Assembly: GCA_032718475.1 (NCBI GenBank)
Contig: JAUCBJ010003045.1
Span: forward strand, 1 to 29,370
Source: Nemertoderma westbladi
Lineage: Eukaryota; Xenacoelomorpha; Nemertodermatida; Nemertodermatidae
Direction of reading: 5' to 3'
DNA length: 29,370 bases
Positions 16,862-29,370 of this stretch are shown piece after piece (within the stretch, counting starts at the first letter, position 1; every line of letters begins with the position of its first letter). A model generated the notes under the pieces. That model was not told the origin of the DNA and ran no database searches. It saw nothing but the letters and a program-made list of their open reading frames with translations. The translations under genes and the position numbers were made by a program.

Positions 16862-18856
16862 CCTTATAATATGGAGCGAAATGAGGATGCATTGTTTAAT
16901 ATGGAGCGAAATGAGAACGCGTGGTTTAATATGGAGCGAAATGAGGGTGCATTGTTTAATATGGAGCGAAATGAGGATGCGTTGTTTATTATGGAGCGAA
17001 ATGAGAACGCGTGGTTTAATATGGAGCGAAATGAGGATGCATTGTTTAATATGGAGCGAAATGAGGATGCATTGTTTAATATGGAGCGAAATGAGAACGC
17101 GTGGTTTAATATGGAGCGAAATGAGGATGCATTGTTTAATATGGAGCGAAATGAGAACGCGTGGTTTAATATGGAGCGAAATGAGGGTGCATTGTTTAAT
17201 ATGGAGCGAAATGAGGATGCATTGTTTAATATGGAGCGAAATGAGGATGCATTGTTTAATATGGAGCGAAATGAGAACGCGTTGTTTAATATGGAGCGAA
17301 ATGAGGATGCATTGTTTAATATGGAGCGAAATGAGGATGCATTGTTTAATATGGAGCGAAATGAGAACGCGTTGTTTAATATGGAGCGAAATGAGGATGC
17401 ATTGTTTAATGTGGAGCGAAATGAGAACGCATTGTTTAATATGGAGCGAAATGAGAACGCGTGGTTTAATATGGAGCGAAATGAGGGTGCATTGTTTAAT
17501 ATGGAGCGAAATGAGGATGCATTGTTTAATATGGAACGAAATGAGGATGCATTGTTTAATATGGAGGGAAATGAGAACGCATTGTTTAATATGGAGCGAA
17601 ATGAGAACGCGTGGTTTAATATGGAGCGAAATGAGGGTGCATTGTTTAATATGGAGCGAAATGAGGATGCATTGTTTAATATGGAACGAAATGAGGATGC
17701 ATTGTTTAATATGGAGGGAAATGAGAACGCGTTGTTTAATATGGAGCGAAATGAGGGTGCATTGTTTAATATGGAGCGAAATGAGGATGCATTGTTTAAT
17801 ATGGAACGAAATGAGGATGCATTATTTAATATGGAGGGAAATGAGAACGCGTTGTTTAATATGGAGCGAAATGAGAACGCGTTGTTTAATATGGAGCGAA
17901 ATGAGGGTGCATTGTTTAATATGGAGCGAAATGAGGATGCATTGTTTAATATGGAACGAAATGAGGATGCATTGTTTAATATGGAGCGAAATGAGAACGC
18001 GTTGTTTAATATGGAGCGAAATGAGGATGCATTGTTTAATATGGAGCGAAATGAGAACGCGTTGTTTAATATGGAGCGAAATGAGGATGCGTTGTTTAAT
18101 ATGGAGCGAAATGAGGATGCATTGTTTAATGTGGAGCGAAATGAGGATGCATTGTTTAATATGGAGCGAAATGAGGATGCATTGTTTAATATGGAGCGAA
18201 ATGAGGATGCATTGTTTAATATGGAGCGAAATGAGGATGCATTGTTTAATATGGAGGGAAATGAGAACGCGTTGTTTAATATGGAGCGAAATGAGGATGC
18301 ATTGTTTAATATGGAGCGAAATGAGGATGCATTGTTTAATATGGAGGGAAATGAGAACGCGTTGTTTAATATGGAGCGAAATGAGGATGCATTGTTTAAT
18401 ATGGAGCGAAATGAGGATGCATTGTTTAATATGGAGCGAAATGAGAACGCGTTGTTTAATATGGAGCGAAATGAGGATGCATTGTTTAATATGGAGCGAA
18501 ATGAGAACGCGTTGTTTAATATGGAGCGAAATGAGGGTGCATTGTTTAATATGGAGCGAAATGAGGGTGCATTGTTTAATATGGAGCGAAATGAGGATGC
18601 ATTGTTTAATATGGAGCGAAATGAGGATGCATTGTTTAATATGGAGGGAAATGAGAACGCGTTGTTTAATATGGAGCGAAATGAGGGTGCATTGTTTAAT
18701 ATGGAGCGAAATGAGGGTGCATTGTTTAATATGGAGCGAAATGAGGATGCATTGTTTAATATGGAACGAAATGAGGATGCATTGTTTAATATGGAGGGAA
18801 ATGAGAACGCGTTGTTTAATATGGAGCGAAATGAGGATGCGTTGTATAAAAACAAA
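16862..18856 (+). CDS. Candidate exon C: 66-copy MERNEDALFN repeat
   Basis: A block from acceptor AG (16860-16861) to donor GTAAGA (GT at 18857-18858) is exactly 665 codons in phase 0. It reads PYN, then 66 decapeptides of the MERNEDALFN type, ending DALYKNK. Positions vary as D/N/G at residue 6, L/W at residue 8, and R/G at residue 3. The peptide is acidic, like exons A and B. Caution: a 30-bp unit is a multiple of 3, so other frames are also open through the array (a forward LIWSEMRMHC frame and two reverse frames), and openness is weak evidence. Support comes from the splice-like borders, a non-repeat open lead-in, the acidic composition matching the upstream exons, and the absence of frame-changing indels in 66 units. 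The join to exon B is unresolved: its best donor gives a stop here, a weaker one does not. Confidence 0.45.
16871..18850. repeat. 30-bp minisatellite, 66 units
   Basis: Exactly 66 tandem 30-bp units with core ATGGAGCGAAATGAGGATGC. All units are full length. Recurrent variant types (GAGGATGCA, GAGAACGCG, GAGGGTGCA, ATGGAGGGA, ATGGAACGA) are arranged in repeated blocks, for example the four-unit series GGT, GAT, GAT after ATGGAA, then AAC after ATGGAGGG. This series recurs near 17491, 17630, 17751, 17901 (modified), 18661 and 18691. That indicates growth by block duplication rather than single-unit slippage. Confidence 0.97.
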
Positions 18857-19007
18857 GTAAGATTTGGAACTATTTTTTGAAATTTTTAAATGAGACATCG
18901 ATAAAAACATGTTAGAACAGAGAACATTATTGTGATTAATGTCTAACTAACATAATTAGGAAATGAAAGTTAGGGTCTTAGTTGTTGTGTTCTAATTTAA
19001 TATTTTT
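18857..19007. other. Short unique spacer between the two large arrays
   Basis: It begins with the GTAAGA donor-like sequence and is AT-rich with no ORF. If exon C is real, this is the start of the next intron. Confidence 0.4.
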
Positions 19008-22000
19008 ACGTTATAACCCCTCTTGTTATTGCGTTATATGATACTGTTACCTACGTTATATAACCCCTCTTGTTATTGCGTTACATGATACTGTTACCTA
19101 CGTTATATAACCCCTCTTGTTATTGCGTTACATGATACTGTTACCTACGTTATATAACCCCTCTTGTTATTGCGTTACATGATACTGTTACCTACGTTAT
19201 ATAACCCCTCTTGTTATTGCGTTACATGATACTGTTACCTACGTTATATAACCCCTCTTGTTATTGCGTTATATTATACTGTTACCTACGTTATAACCCC
19301 TCTTGTTATTGCGTTATATGATACTGTTACCTACGTTATATAACCCCTCTTGTTATTGCGTTACATGATACTGTTACCTACGTTATATAACCCCTCTTGT
19401 TATTGCGTTACATGATACTGTTACCTACGTTATAACCCCTCTTGTTATTGCGTTATATGATACTGTTACCTACGTTATATAACCCCTCTTGTTATTGCGT
19501 TACATGATACTGTTACCTACGTTATAACCCCTCTTGTTATTGCGTTATATGATACTGTTACCTACGTTATATAACCCCTCTTGTTATTGCGTTACATGAT
19601 ACTGTTACCTACGTTATAACCCTTCTTGTTATTGCGTTACATGATACTGTTACCTACGTTATATAACCCCTCTTGTTATTGCGTTACATGATACTGTTAC
19701 CTACGTTATATAACCCCTCTTGTTATTGCGTTACATGATACTGTTACCTACGTTATATAACCCCTCTTGTTATTGCGTTACATGATACTGTTACCTACGT
19801 TATAACCCCTCTTGTTATTGCGTTACATGATACTGTTACCTACGTTATATAACCCCTCTTGTTATTGCGTTACATGATACTGTTACCTACGTTATAACCC
19901 CTCTTGTTATTGCGTTACATGATACTGTTACCTACGTTATATAACCCCTCTTGTTATTGCGTTACATGATACTGTTACCTACGTTATATAACCCCTCTTG
20001 TTATTGCGTTACATGATACTGTTACCTACGTTATATAACCCCTCTTGTTATTGCGTTACATGATACTGTTACCTACGTTATATAACCCCTCTTGTTATTG
20101 CGTTACATGATACTGTTACCTACGTTATAACCCCTCTTGTTATTGCGTTACATGATACTGTTACCTACGTTATATAACCCCTCTTGTTATTGCGTTACAT
20201 GATACTGTTACCTACGTTATATAACCCCTCTTGTTATTGCGTTACATGATACTGTTACCTACGTTATATAACCCCTCTTGTTATTGCGTTACATGATACT
20301 GTTACCTACGTTATAACCCCTCTTGTTATTGCGTTACATGATACTGTTACCTACGTTATATAACCCCTCTTGTTATTGCGTTACATGATACTGTTACCTA
20401 CGTTATAACCCCTCTTGTTATTGCGTTACATGATACTGTTACCTACGTTATATAACCCCTCTTGTTATTGCGTTACATGATACTGTTACCTACGTTATAT
20501 AACCCCTCTTGTTATTGCGTTACATGATACTGTTACCTACGTTATATAACCCCTCTTGTTATTGCGTTACATGATACTGTTACCTACGTTATATAACCCC
20601 TCTTGTTATTGCGTTACATGATACTGTTACCTACGTTATATAACCCCTCTTGTTATTGCGTTACATGATACTGTTACCTACGTTATATAACCCCTCTTGT
20701 TATTGCGTTACATGATACTGTTACCTACGTTATATAACCCCTCTTGTTATTGCGTTACATGATACTGTTACCTACGTTATATAACCCCTCTTGTTATTGC
20801 GTTACATGATACTGTTACCTACGTTATAACCCCCTCTTGTTATTGCGTTACATGATACTGTTACCTACGTTATATAACCCCTCTTGTTATTGCGTTACAT
20901 GATACTGTTACCTACGTTATATAACCCCTCTTGTTATTGCGTTACATGATACTGTTACCTACGTTATAACCCCTCTTGTTATTGAGTTATGTGATACTGT
21001 TACCTACGTTATAACCCCTCTTGTTATTGCGTTACATGATACTGTTACCTACGTTATATAACCCCTCTTGTTATTGCGTTACATGATACTGTTACCTACG
21101 TTATATAACCCCTCTTGTTATTGCGTTACATGATACTGTTACCTACGTTATATAACCCCTCTTGTTATTGCGTTACATGATACTGTTACCTACGTTATAA
21201 CCCCTCTTGTTATTGCGTTACATGATACTGTTACCTACGTTATATAACCCCTCTTGTTATTGCGTTACATGATACTGTTACCTACGTTATATAACCCCTC
21301 TTGTTATTGCGTTACATGATACTGTTACCTACGTTATAACCCCTCTTGTTATTGCGTTACATGATACTGTTACCTACGTTATATAACCCCTCTTGTTATT
21401 GCGTTACATGATACTGTTACCTACGTTATATAACCCCTCTTGTTATTGCGTTACATGATACTGTTACCTACGTTATAACCCCTCTTGTTATTGAGTTATG
21501 TGATACTGTTACCTACGTTATAACCCCTCTTGTTATTGCGTTACATGATACTGTTACCTACGTTATATAACCCCTCTTGTTATTGCGTTACATGATACTG
21601 TTACCTACGTTATATAACCCCTCTTGTTATTGCGTTACATGATACTGTTACCTACGTTATATAACCCCTCTTGTTATTGCGTTACATGATACTGTTACCT
21701 ACGTTATATAACCCCTCTTGTTATTGCGTTACATGATACTGTTACCTACGTTATATAACCCCTCTTGTTATTGCGTTACATGATACTGTTACCTACGTTA
21801 TAACCCCTCTTGTTATTGCGTTACATGATACTGTTACCTACGTTATATAACCCCTCTTGTTATTGCGTTACATGATACTGTTACCTACGTTATATAACCC
21901 CTCTTGTTATTGCGTTACATGATACTGTTACCTACGTTATATAACCCCTCTTGTTATTGCGTTACATGATACTGTTACCTACGTTATATAACCCCTCTTG

Positions 22001-25000
22001 TTATTGCGTTACATGATACTGTTACCTACGTTATATAACCCCTCTTGTTATTGCGTTACATGATACTGTTACCTACGTTATATAACCCCTCTTGTTATTG
22101 CGTTACATGATACTGTTACCTACGTTATAACCCCTCTTGTTATTGCGTTACATGATACTGTTACCTACGTTATAACCCCTCTTGTTATTGCGTTACATGA
22201 TACTGTTACCTACGTTATATAACCCCTCTTGTTATTGCGTTACATGATACTGTTACCTACGTTATATAACCCCTCTTGTTATTGCGTTACATGATACTGT
22301 TACCTACGTTATATAACCCCTCTTGTTATTGCGTTACATGATACTGTTACCTACGTTATAAACCCCTCTTGTTATTGCGTTACATGATACTGTTACCTAC
22401 GTTATATAACCCCTCTTGTTATTGCGTTACATGATACTGTTACCTACGTTATATAACCCCTCTTGTTATTGCGTTACATGATACTGTTACCTACGTTATA
22501 TAACCCCTCTTGTTATTGCGTTACATGATACTGTTACCTACGTTATATAACCCCTCTTGTTATTGCGTTACATGATACTGTTACCTACGTTATATAACCC
22601 CTCTTGTTATTGCGTTACATGATACTGTTACCTACGTTATATAACCCCTCTTGTTATTGCGTTACATGATACTGTTACCTACGTTATATAACCCCTCTTG
22701 TTATTGCGTTACATGATACTGTTACCTACGTTATATAACCCCTCTTGTTATTGCGTTACATGATACTGTTACCTACGTTATATAACCCCTCTTGTTATTG
22801 CGTTACATGATACTGTTACCTACGTTATATAACCCCTCTTGTTATTGCGTTACATGATACTGTTACCTACGTTATATAACCCCTCTTGTTATTGCGTTAC
22901 ATGATACTGTTACCTACGTTATATAACCCCTCTTGTTATTGCGTTACATGATACTGTTACCTACGTTATAACCCCTCTTGTTATTGCGTTACATGATACT
23001 GTTACCTACGTTATATAACCCCTCTTGTTATTGCGTTACATGATACTGTTACCTACGTTATATAACCCCTCTTGTTATTGCGTTACATGATACTGTTACC
23101 TACGTTATATAACCCCTCTTGTTATTGCGTTACATGATACTGTTACCTACGTTATATAACCCCTCTTGTTATTGCGTTACATGATACTGTTACCTACGTT
23201 ATATAACCCCTCTTGTTATTGCGTTACATGATACTGTTACCTACGTTATATAACCCCTCTTGTTATTGCGTTACATGATACTGTTACCTACGTTATATAA
23301 CCCCTCTTGTTATTGCGTTACATGATACTGTTACCTACGTTATATAACCCCTCTTGTTATTGCGTTACATGATACTGTTACCTACGTTATATAACCCCTC
23401 TTGTTATTGCGTTACATGATACTGTTACCTACGTTATATAACCCCTCTTGTTATTGCGTTACATGATACTGTTACCTACGTTATATAACCCCTCTTGTTA
23501 TTGCGTTACATGATACTGTTACCTACGTTATATAACCCCTCTTGTTATTGCGTTACATGATACTGTTACCTACGTTATATAACCCCTCTTGTTATTGCGT
23601 TACATGATACTGTTACCTACGTTATATAACCCCTCTTGTTATTGCGTTACATGATACTGTTACCTACGTTATATAACCCCTCTTGTTATTGCGTTACATG
23701 ATACTGTTACCTACGTTATATAACCCCTCTTGTTATTGCGTTACATGATACTGTTACCTACGTTATATAACCCCTCTTGTTATTGCGTTACATGATACTG
23801 TTACCTACGTTATATAACCCCTCTTGTTATTGCGTTACATGATACTGTTACCTACGTTATATAACCCCTCTTGTTATTGCGTTACATGATACTGTTACCT
23901 ACGTTATATAACCCCTCTTGTTATTGCGTTACATGATACTGTTACCTACGTTATATAACCCCTCTTGTTATTGCGTTACATGATACTGTTACCTACGTTA
24001 TATAACCCCTCTTGTTATTGCGTTACATGATACTGTTACCTACGTTATAACCCCTCTTGTTATTGCGTTACATGATACTGTTACCTACGTTATATAACCC
24101 CTCTTGTTATTGCGTTACATGATACTGTTACCTACGTTATATAACCCCTCTTGTTATTGCGTTACATGATACTGTTACCTACGTTATATAACCCCTCTTG
24201 TTATTGCGTTACATGATACTGTTACCTACGTTATATAACCCCTCTTGTTATTGCGTTACATGATACTGTTACCTACGTTATATAACCCCTCTTGTTATTG
24301 CGTTACATGATACTGTTACCTACGTTATATAACCCCTCTTGTTATTGCGTTACATGATACTGTTACCTACGTTATAACCCCTCTTGTTATTGCGTTACAT
24401 GATACTGTTACCTACGTTATATAACCCCTCTTGTTATTGCGTTACATGATACTGTTACCTACGTTATATAACCCCTCTTGTTATTGCGTTACATGATACT
24501 GTTACCTACGTTATATAACCCCTCTTGTTATTGCGTTACATGATACTGTTACCTACGTTATATAACCCCTCTTGTTATTGCGTTACATGATACTGTTACC
24601 TACGTTATATAACCCCTCTTGTTATTGCGTTACATGATACTGTTACCTACGTTATATAACCCCTCTTGTTATTGCGTTACATGATACTGTTACCTACGTT
24701 ATATAACCCCTCTTGTTATTGCGTTACATGATACTGTTACCTACGTTATATAACCCCTCTTGTTATTGCGTTACATGATACTGTTACCTACGTTATATAA
24801 CCCCTCTTGTTATTGCGTTACATGATACTGTTACCTACGTTATATAACCCCTCTTGTTATTGCGTTACATGATACTGTTACCTACGTTATATAACCCCTC
24901 TTGTTATTGCGTTACATGATACTGTTACCTACGTTATATAACCCCTCTTGTTATTGCGTTACATGATACTGTTACCTACGTTATATAACCCCTCTTGTTA

Positions 25001-28000
25001 TTGCGTTACATGATACTGTTACCTACGTTATATAACCCCTCTTGTTATTGCGTTACATGATACTGTTACCTACGTTATATAACCCCTCTTGTTATTGCGT
25101 TACATGATACTGTTACCTACGTTATATAACCCCTCTTGTTATTGCGTTACATGATACTGTTACCTACGTTATAACCCCTCTTGTTATTGCGTTACATGAT
25201 ACTGTTACCTACGTTATATAACCCCTCTTGTTATTGCGTTACATGATACTGTTACCTACGTTATATAACCCCTCTTGTTATTGCGTTACATGATACTGTT
25301 ACCTACGTTATATAACCCCTCTTGTTATTGCGTTACATGATACTGTTACCTACGTTATATAACCCCTCTTGTTATTGCGTTACATGATACTGTTACCTAC
25401 GTTATATAACCCCTCTTGTTATTGCGTTACATGATACTGTTACCTACGTTATATAACCCCTCTTGTTATTGCGTTACATGATACTGTTACCTACGTTATA
25501 TAACCCCTCTTGTTATTGCGTTACATGATACTGTTACCTACGTTATATAACCCCTCTTGTTATTGCGTTACATGATACTGTTACCTACGTTATATAACCC
25601 CTCTTGTTATTGCGTTACATGATACTGTTACCTACGTTATATAACCCCTCTTGTTATTGCGTTACATGATACTGTTACCTACGTTATATAACCCCTCTTG
25701 TTATTGCGTTACATGATACTGTTACCTACGTTATATAACCCCTCTTGTTATTGCGTTACATGATACTGTTACCTACGTTATATAACCCCTCTTGTTATTG
25801 CGTTACATGATACTGTTACCTACGTTATATAACCCCTCTTGTTATTGCGTTACATGATACTGTTACCTACGTTATATAACCCCTCTTGTTATTGCGTTAC
25901 ATGATACTGTTACCTACGTTATATAACCCCTCTTGTTATTGCGTTACATGATACTGTTACCTACGTTATATAACCCCTCTTGTTATTGCGTTACATGATA
26001 CTGTTACCTACGTTATATAACCCCTCTTGTTATTGCGTTACATGATACTGTTACCTACGTTATATAACCCCTCTTGTTATTGCGTTACATGATACTGTTA
26101 CCTACGTTATATAACCCCTCTTGTTATTGCGTTACATGATACTGTTACCTACGTTATAACCCCTCTTGTTATTGCGTTACATGATACTGTTACCTACGTT
26201 ATATAACCCCTCTTGTTATTGCGTTACATGATACTGTTACCTACGTTATATAACCCCTCTTGTTATTGCGTTACATGATACTGTTACCTACGTATATAAC
26301 CCCTCTTGTTATTGCGTTACATGATACTGTTACCTACGTTATATAACCCCTCTTGTTATTGCGTTACATGATACTGTTACCTACGTTATATAACCCCTCT
26401 TGTTATTGCGTTACATGATACTGTTACCTACGTTATATAACCCCTCTTGTTATTGCGTTACATGATACTGTTACCTACGTTATATAACCCCTCTTGTTAT
26501 TGCGTTACATGATACTGTTACCTACGTTATATAACCCCTCTTGTTATTGCGTTACATGATACTGTTACCTACGTTATATAACCCCTCTTGTTATTGCGTT
26601 ACATGATACTGTTACCTACGTTATATAACCCCTCTTGTTATTGCGTTACATGATACTGTTACCTACGTTATATAACCCCTCTTGTTATTGCGTTACATGA
26701 TACTGTTACCTACGTTATATAACCCCTCTTGTTATTGCGTTACATGATACTGTTACCTACGTTATATAACCCCTCTTGTTATTGCGTTACATGATACTGT
26801 TACCTACGTTATATAACCCCTCTTGTTATTGCGTTACATGATACTGTTACCTACGTTATATAACCCCTCTTGTTATTGCGTTACATGATACTGTTACCTA
26901 CGTTATAACCCCTCTTGTTATTGCGTTACATGATACTGTTACCTACGTTATATAACCCCTCTTGTTATTGCGTTACATGATACTGTTACCTACGTTATAT
27001 AACCCCTCTTGTTATTGCGTTACATGATACTGTTACCTACGTTATATAACCCCTCTTGTTATTGCGTTACATGATACTGTTACCTACGTTATATAACCCC
27101 TCTTGTTATTGCGTTACATGATACTGTTACCTACGTTATATAACCCCTCTTGTTATTGCGTTACATGATACTGTTACCTACGTTATATAACCCCTCTTGT
27201 TATTGCGTTACATGATACTGTTACCTACGTTATATAACCCCTCTTGTTATTGCGTTACATGATACTGTTACCTACGTTATATAACCCCTCTTGTTATTGC
27301 GTTACATGATACTGTTACCTACGTTATATAACCCCTCTTGTTATTGCGTTACATGATACTGTTACCTACGTTATATAACCCCTCTTGTTATTGCGTTACA
27401 TGATACTGTTACCTACGTTATATAACCCCTCTTGTTATTGCGTTACATGATACTGTTACCTACGTTATATAACCCCTCTTGTTATTGCGTTACATGATAC
27501 TGTTACCTACGTTATATAACCCCTCTTGTTATTGCGTTACATGATACTGTTACCTACGTTATATAACCCCTCTTGTTATTGCGTTACATGATACTGTTAC
27601 CTACGTTATATAACCCCTCTTGTTATTGCGTTACATGATACTGTTACCTACGTTATATAACCCCTCTTGTTATTGCGTTACATGATACTGTTACCTACGT
27701 TATAACCCCTCTTGTTATTGCGTTACATGATACTGTTACCTACGTTATATAACCCCTCTTGTTATTGCGTTACATGATACTGTTACCTACGTTATATAAC
27801 CCCTCTTGTTATTGCGTTACATGATACTGTTACCTACGTTATATAACCCCTCTTGTTATTGCGTTACATGATACTGTTACCTACGTTATATAACCCCTCT
27901 TGTTATTGCGTTACATGATACTGTTACCTACGTTATATAACCCCTCTTGTTATTGCGTTACATGATACTGTTACCTACGTTATATAACCCCTCTTGTTAT

Positions 28001-29370
28001 TGCGTTACATGATACTGTTACCTACGTTATATAACCCCTCTTGTTATTGCGTTACATGATACTGTTACCTACGTTATAACCCCTCTTGTTATTGCGTTAC
28101 ATGATACTGTTACCTACGTTATATAACCCCTCTTGTTATTGCGTTACATGATACTGTTACCTACGTTATATAACCCCTCTTGTTATTGCGTTACATGATA
28201 CTGTTACCTACGTTATATAACCCCTCTTGTTATTGCGTTACATGATACTGTTACCTACGTTATATAACCCCTCTTGTTATTGCGTTACATGATACTGTTA
28301 CCTACGTTATATAACCCCTCTTGTTATTGCGTTACATGATACTGTTACCTACGTTATATAACCCCTCTTGTTATTGCGTTACATGATACTGTTACCTACG
28401 TTATATAACCCCTCTTGTTATTGCGTTACATGATACTGTTACCTACGTTATAACCCCTCTTGTTATTGCGTTACATGATACTGTTACCTACGTTATATAA
28501 CCCCTCTTGTTATTGCGTTACATGATACTGTTACCTACGTTATATAACCCCTCTTGTTATTGCGTTACATGATACTGTTACCTACGTTATATAACCCCTC
28601 TTGTTATTGCGTTACATGATACTGTTACCTACGTTATATAACCCCTCTTGTTATTGCGTTACATGATACTGTTACCTACGTTATATAACCCCTCTTGTTA
28701 TTGCGTTACATGATACTGTTACCTACGTTATATAACCCCTCTTGTTATTGCGTTACATGATACTGTTACCTACGTTATATAACCCCTCTTGTTATTGCGT
28801 TACATGATACTGTTACCTACGTTATATAACCCCTCTTGTTATTGCGTTACATGATACTGTTACCTACGTTATATAACCCCTCTTGTTATTGCGTTACATG
28901 ATACTGTTACCTACGTTATATAACCCCTCTTGTTATTGCGTTACATGATACTGTTACCTACGTTATATAACCCCTCTTGTTATTGCGTTACATGATACTG
29001 TTACCTACGTTATATAACCCCTCTTGTTATTGCGTTACATGATACTGTTACCTACGTTATATAACCCCTCTTGTTATTGCGTTACATGATACTGTTACCT
29101 ACGTTATATAACCCCTCTTGTTATTGCGTTACATGATACTGTTACCTACGTTATATAACCCCTCTTGTTATTGCGTTACATGATACTGTTACCTACGTTA
29201 TAACCCCTCTTGTTATTGAGTTACTGTGATATTGTTACCTACGTTATAACCCCTCTTGTTATTGCGTTACATGATACTGTTACCTACGTTATATAACCCC
29301 TCTTGTTATTGCGTTACATGATACTGTTACCTACGTTATATAACCCCTCTTGTTATTGCGTTACATGATA
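19008..29370. repeat. 47-bp satellite array (with 45-bp variant), about 220 units, open at the right edge
   Basis: From ACGTTATAACCCC at 19008 the window is filled to its end by one tandem family of 47-bp period. Its unit contains ACGTTATATAACCCCTCTTG, TTATTGCGTTACATGATAC and TGTTACCT. A 45-bp variant lacks one TA (GTTATATAAC becomes GTTATAAC); both forms are perfect palindromes at that site. The 45-bp form is common in the first few kilobases and rare later. Most units are otherwise identical. Rare variants are TTATATGATAC near the left edge, GAGTTATGTG at 20985 and 21494, and GAGTTACTGTGATATTG at 29219. Neither unit length supports a long ORF. This is a very recently homogenised satellite or giant intronic VNTR. 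Its true length is unknown. Confidence 0.98.

Noticed and set aside
16864-18855. 663-residue minus-strand protein (SILNNASSFR repeats) and a second minus-strand repeat ORF
   Set aside because: Openness follows from the 30-bp period. No reverse-strand splice signals or non-repeat coding flank were seen. The frame is a shadow of the array.
19008-29370. CRISPR-like array
   Set aside because: Units are contiguous with no variable spacers, the context is eukaryotic, and no cas genes are present. It is a satellite.
19008-29370. Telomeric or subtelomeric simple repeat
   Set aside because: The unit is 47 bp and does not contain tandem TTAGGG; ACCCC appears only once per unit.

Overview
This window looks like nuclear DNA of an invertebrate animal. 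A marine deuterostome such as an echinoderm is my best guess, with low confidence. The grounds are two decayed non-LTR retrotransposons (one carrying a 2A-like GDVQLNPGP peptide, known from sea-urchin and amphioxus elements), spliced exons with GT/AG borders, AT-rich introns, foldback elements, poly(G) tracts and very large tandem arrays. No prokaryotic operon, ribosome-binding-site or CRISPR organisation is seen.

Layout. 1-364: anonymous DNA and a 51-bp minisatellite. 365-2970: a 5'-truncated RTE-like non-LTR element on the minus strand, inserted into that minisatellite and carrying a perfect 313-bp internal tandem duplication. 3008-5640: AT-rich DNA with one good candidate host exon (3993-4105) and two transposon-derived scraps. 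About 5640-11890: a broken CR1/L2-like element on the plus strand. It has ORF1 with one frameshift, a foldback element lying between the ORFs, and ORF2 with a 2A-like leader, APE endonuclease and reverse transcriptase. ORF2 is inactivated by frameshifts, an internal deletion and an FADD-to-FAHD active-site change. 11890-13564: non-coding DNA with hairpins, a poly(G) tract and an AT-rich foldback element.

From 13565 the character changes. Three consecutive plus-strand exon-like blocks (13565-14003, 16130-16553, 16862-18856) have acceptor and donor sites and carry acidic tandem peptide repeats: ten SDSQSEDE-type 8-mers, ten SNDNESGQ-type 8-mers plus degenerate ones, and 66 copies of MERNEDALFN-type 10-mers. 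The first two blocks and the upstream exon at 3993-4105 each have only one stop-free frame, and both junctions are phase compatible. I infer a single host gene for a very acidic, low-complexity protein, with a 9.5-kb intron that has absorbed the CR1-like element. The junction into the 66-copy block is ambiguous: the strongest donor would put a stop just inside the block, whereas a weaker upstream donor keeps it open.

From 19008 to the end (10.36 kb, open-ended) lies an extremely homogeneous satellite with a 47-bp unit, mixed with a 45-bp variant. It would sit in the next intron of the putative gene or just downstream of it. The most distinctive feature is this clustering of independently expanded arrays (24, 24, 30 and 47 bp periods) plus five poly(G/C) tracts in and around one gene. 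The transposons are ordinary but decayed.
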